Source of the DNA: an uncultured Flavobacteriales bacterium
Lineage (GTDB): Bacteria; Bacteroidota; Bacteroidia; Flavobacteriales_G; Salibacteraceae
Direction: 5' to 3'
NCBI GenBank assembly: GCA_937899835.1
Contig: CALCCE010000259.1
Span: forward strand, 1-44,599
Length of the DNA stretch: 44,599 bases
Positions 43,701 to 44,599 of this stretch are shown here, one piece after another. The notes under the pieces are model-generated. The model worked only from the letters and a program-made list of their open reading frames with translations, was not told where the DNA came from and did no database searches. Each line of letters opens with the position of its first letter. Position 1 is the stretch's first letter. A program made the translations under genes and the position numbers.

Positions 43701-43855
43701 GCGGTGAGATGTGGGAAGGCATGGCAGTAAGCATTATGATCGGCTTGCTGTTTGGCACCATCATTACCCTGGTGTTTATTCCATCGCTCTACAGTGTGTT
43801 GTTCAAGTTGAGTTACAAGGAGTATGAGTTCAACCCGGAACTGCTGGAAGATTGA
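40739..43855 (+). CDS. RND-family efflux transporter permease (AcrB/HAE1-like)
   Basis: The 1038-residue inner-membrane pump has about twelve helices and two large periplasmic loops; length is typical. Family motifs include FPGASPERVEQLVTDKIEK, GIVVGLTSDG, the TM4 motif LGMLVDNAIVVAE, and the TM10 motif SLAGIVINNAIVLID followed by RFRPILLATFTTVLG. AcrB has Asp407-Asp408 and Lys940 at these sites. Here the second Asp and the Lys are Asn, while one Asp and the TM11 Arg remain. Proton-driven export of drugs, lipids or other hydrophobic compounds is expected; the substrate is not readable. The stop overlaps the ATG of the channel-like gene by one base. Confidence 0.95.
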   Translation: MNLAQFSIEKNRITFIVLATIIIMGLVMYSGLSRDSMPPYTVRVASVVTQFPGASPERVEQLVTDKIEKVVQELPELKDVSSTSRSGLSVVSVTLKDEVAAKDMQAVWDRLRRKLNALRGLPQDVKPSVNDDGIGEVYGIVVGLTSDGFSYTEMKAYADDIKDALIKLPDAAKVEMGGNQEERVFVNFDNTRLREYNLTASKLQQSIASTNILNSGGQINLGDERIILEPTGNFNSIQDIRDMLIAVGNGSQLVKLGDITSVSKGYIDPPTQRVRINGRSAISLHVNLKKNANVIALGEQVNGVMEEWQRKLPVGLELTRVSSLDDYIDFKVGDFIVNLMQSIGIVLLVMLVFLGLRTGFVIASLIPIVTIMTLMIMGLMNIGLNQVTLAALIMALGMLVDNAIVVAETIMVKLEQGTEKMDAAVQAFSELWMPLLISTLTTSAAFLAFYLSPTTMGDIVGPIFVVISIALLSSWIIALTVITMFCYLFLKVAPKGTKQPSLIDRVIGYLKLKYKDLILVALRHKYKVIVTIFVAFFASLYGFGFIPFLFFPDSDRNMITIDINLPEGNKIEKTQEVVEKLEAFMYDSLLVNDTRESGINDWSSYIGAGPESYDLGYSPDEPNSNYAHILVNTSSFDVNNAVVATLDRYTFNGFPNADIKVGALGAGGGGTPIEIKVSGSDPDQLSQIAESVKLRLSAIAGTKNVKDDWGPKSKKFLIEIDQNRAKAAGISSQDIATSLQTVLDGFTTGEYREGDKSIPIVMRSDAGQQQSLSSLETHNIYSQSSGKSVPFLQLATIVPEWQYAKVKRFDLKRTVNVTSELRSDGNASEITAEITPWLEEQMQNNWPADYGYEFGGDAKQTAESMGSVIGYLPISGFIIVLLLIIQFNSFRKMGMVVLTIPLGVIGVVIGLLAFQEPFGFMPFLGVISLAGIVINNAIVLIDRMEIEQNDLQRNEKDAVIAACLQRFRPILLATFTTVLGLIPLYLSGGEMWEGMAVSIMIGLLFGTIITLVFIPSLYSVLFKLSYKEYEFNPELLED

Positions 43856-44520
43856 TGTTGGAGAAACTGTATCAACTTCGGTTTGAGGTTTTTCTCACCA
43901 CCCAATTGCTCATTCTGTTTGGTTCACTCCTGGTAACACAGGAGGTGCACGAAGAATTTTTGCTGCCCGGGTTGTTTCTGCTCAACATTGCGGTCGGCAT
44001 CTTGATCTTGTCGAAGCAAAAGAAGTTGATGTGGTTTTCCATGCTTTTGTTTGGCACTGCAGTTTTGATTTTCGGAGACAGCATGATCTCACGGCGAGGG
44101 GAGGAGGGCAGTTTGGTCCGGCTGGCGATCTACTTTCTATTCTACACGGTGCTGACCTTCAACATCATCAGGCAAGTGTGGACCTCCAAAACGGTTACCC
44201 GGAAAGTGATCCTCGGTTTGATGAGCGGCTACCTGGCCTTGGGTTTTTTGGGCTTCTTTTTGTTCATGTCCATTGAGTTGCTGCATCCCACTTCTTTCAC
44301 CGGCCTGCTATTGGAAGCAGGTGATTTTCGACTGAAAATGGATGGCATCATGTATTATTCCTTCATCACGCTGCTGACCATTGGTTACGGGGAGATTGTT
44401 CCAGTGACTCCCGTAGCCCAAAAGGCCGCCATTTTGGTCGGTTTGGCCGGGCAGTTCTACCTGGTGATCATTACGGCAGTGGTAGTAGAAAAATACATTC
44501 GCCATTCGGTGAATAGGTAG
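43855..44520 (+). CDS. Ion-channel protein with K+-selectivity-filter motif
   Basis: The protein has 221 residues from the ATG at 43855, which shares its A with the pump's TGA stop. Several hydrophobic helices lie in residues about 12-135. They are followed by a final pore unit: a helix (about 118-140), a re-entrant pore loop carrying TIGYGE at 175-180, and a last helix (about 185-210). TxGYG is the K+ channel filter. The fold is of the two-pore-helix Ion_trans_2 type with extra N-terminal helices, and no RCK regulatory domain is visible. Four subunits would be needed for a pore. Coupling with the RND pump suggests co-production; the reason is not known. Confidence 0.82.
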   Translation: MLEKLYQLRFEVFLTTQLLILFGSLLVTQEVHEEFLLPGLFLLNIAVGILILSKQKKLMWFSMLLFGTAVLIFGDSMISRRGEEGSLVRLAIYFLFYTVLTFNIIRQVWTSKTVTRKVILGLMSGYLALGFLGFFLFMSIELLHPTSFTGLLLEAGDFRLKMDGIMYYSFITLLTIGYGEIVPVTPVAQKAAILVGLAGQFYLVIITAVVVEKYIRHSVNR

Positions 44521-44599
44521 CTTGTAAGAAAAAAGGATTGGTGGTTTAATCCCTCCCATTTCGGCTCCGCTCAATGTCCGGGGTGGGTGGCTCCGCTTA

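Noticed and set aside
44521-44599. Possible gene or terminator at the right edge
   Set aside because: The last 79 bases contain no start of a recognisable gene and no clear hairpin with a T-run.

Overview
The window looks like a chromosomal segment of a Bacteroidota bacterium. The evidence is an LptD-amidase-MCE-Fe/S gene block, a DUF4199-type membrane protein, an outer-membrane protein with thrombospondin-type-3 and SPOR-like repeats, scarce Shine-Dalgarno sequences, and several upstream boxes of the TAnnTTTG type known as the Bacteroidota -7 element. Base composition is moderate, and a Saprospiria/Lewinella-like lineage is a guess. No rRNA, tRNA, insertion sequence, integrase, prophage or CRISPR array was recognised. 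Gene content is mostly envelope biogenesis and transport.

Left part (1-9.8 kb, genes on the minus strand). The left edge is non-coding and holds a 71-bp tandem repeat carrying GTTGCG/CGCAAC hairpins. Then come a tiny secreted Cys/Ser/Thr-rich protein, two large SPOR-domain envelope proteins, a LOG-family nucleotide hydrolase, a DUF4199-like membrane protein, a polytopic DUF6056-like protein overlapping a membrane-anchored SGNH hydrolase, and an alkaline-phosphatase-superfamily lipoprotein.

Middle part (9.8-25.7 kb, minus strand). A hybrid sensor kinase and UvrA are followed upstream by a lytic transglycosylase and a WecA/MraY-like sugar-phosphate transferase in one tight run. Next is an exopolysaccharide module: RfbC epimerase, a Wzc-type tyrosine autokinase with a remarkable Tyr-Gly repeat tail, a Wza-type export lipoprotein, a GT4 glycosyltransferase and an AsnB-type amidotransferase. 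No Wzx flippase or Wzy polymerase is seen, so the pathway must be completed elsewhere. Dihydrolipoyl dehydrogenase closes this part.

Right part (25.8-44.6 kb, mostly plus strand). It starts with an M61 peptidase, a small membrane protein, RidA (minus) and a PabA/TrpG amidotransferase. LptD (minus) diverges from an operon of SPOR-tailed amidase, MCE protein, a two-gene membrane Fe-S oxidoreductase resembling a split EtfD, and a conserved unknown protein. The last operon encodes a tripartite RND efflux system whose TolC component carries an N-terminal substrate-binding-protein-like domain. A K+-channel-like protein is translationally coupled to the pump.

The points most worth a second look are the hairpin repeat array, the Tyr-Gly tail of the autokinase, the PBP-TolC fusion with its coupled channel, the split EtfD-like pair, the duplicated beta-domain of the 544-aa SPOR protein, and the SPOR-like domain shared by three proteins of the window.
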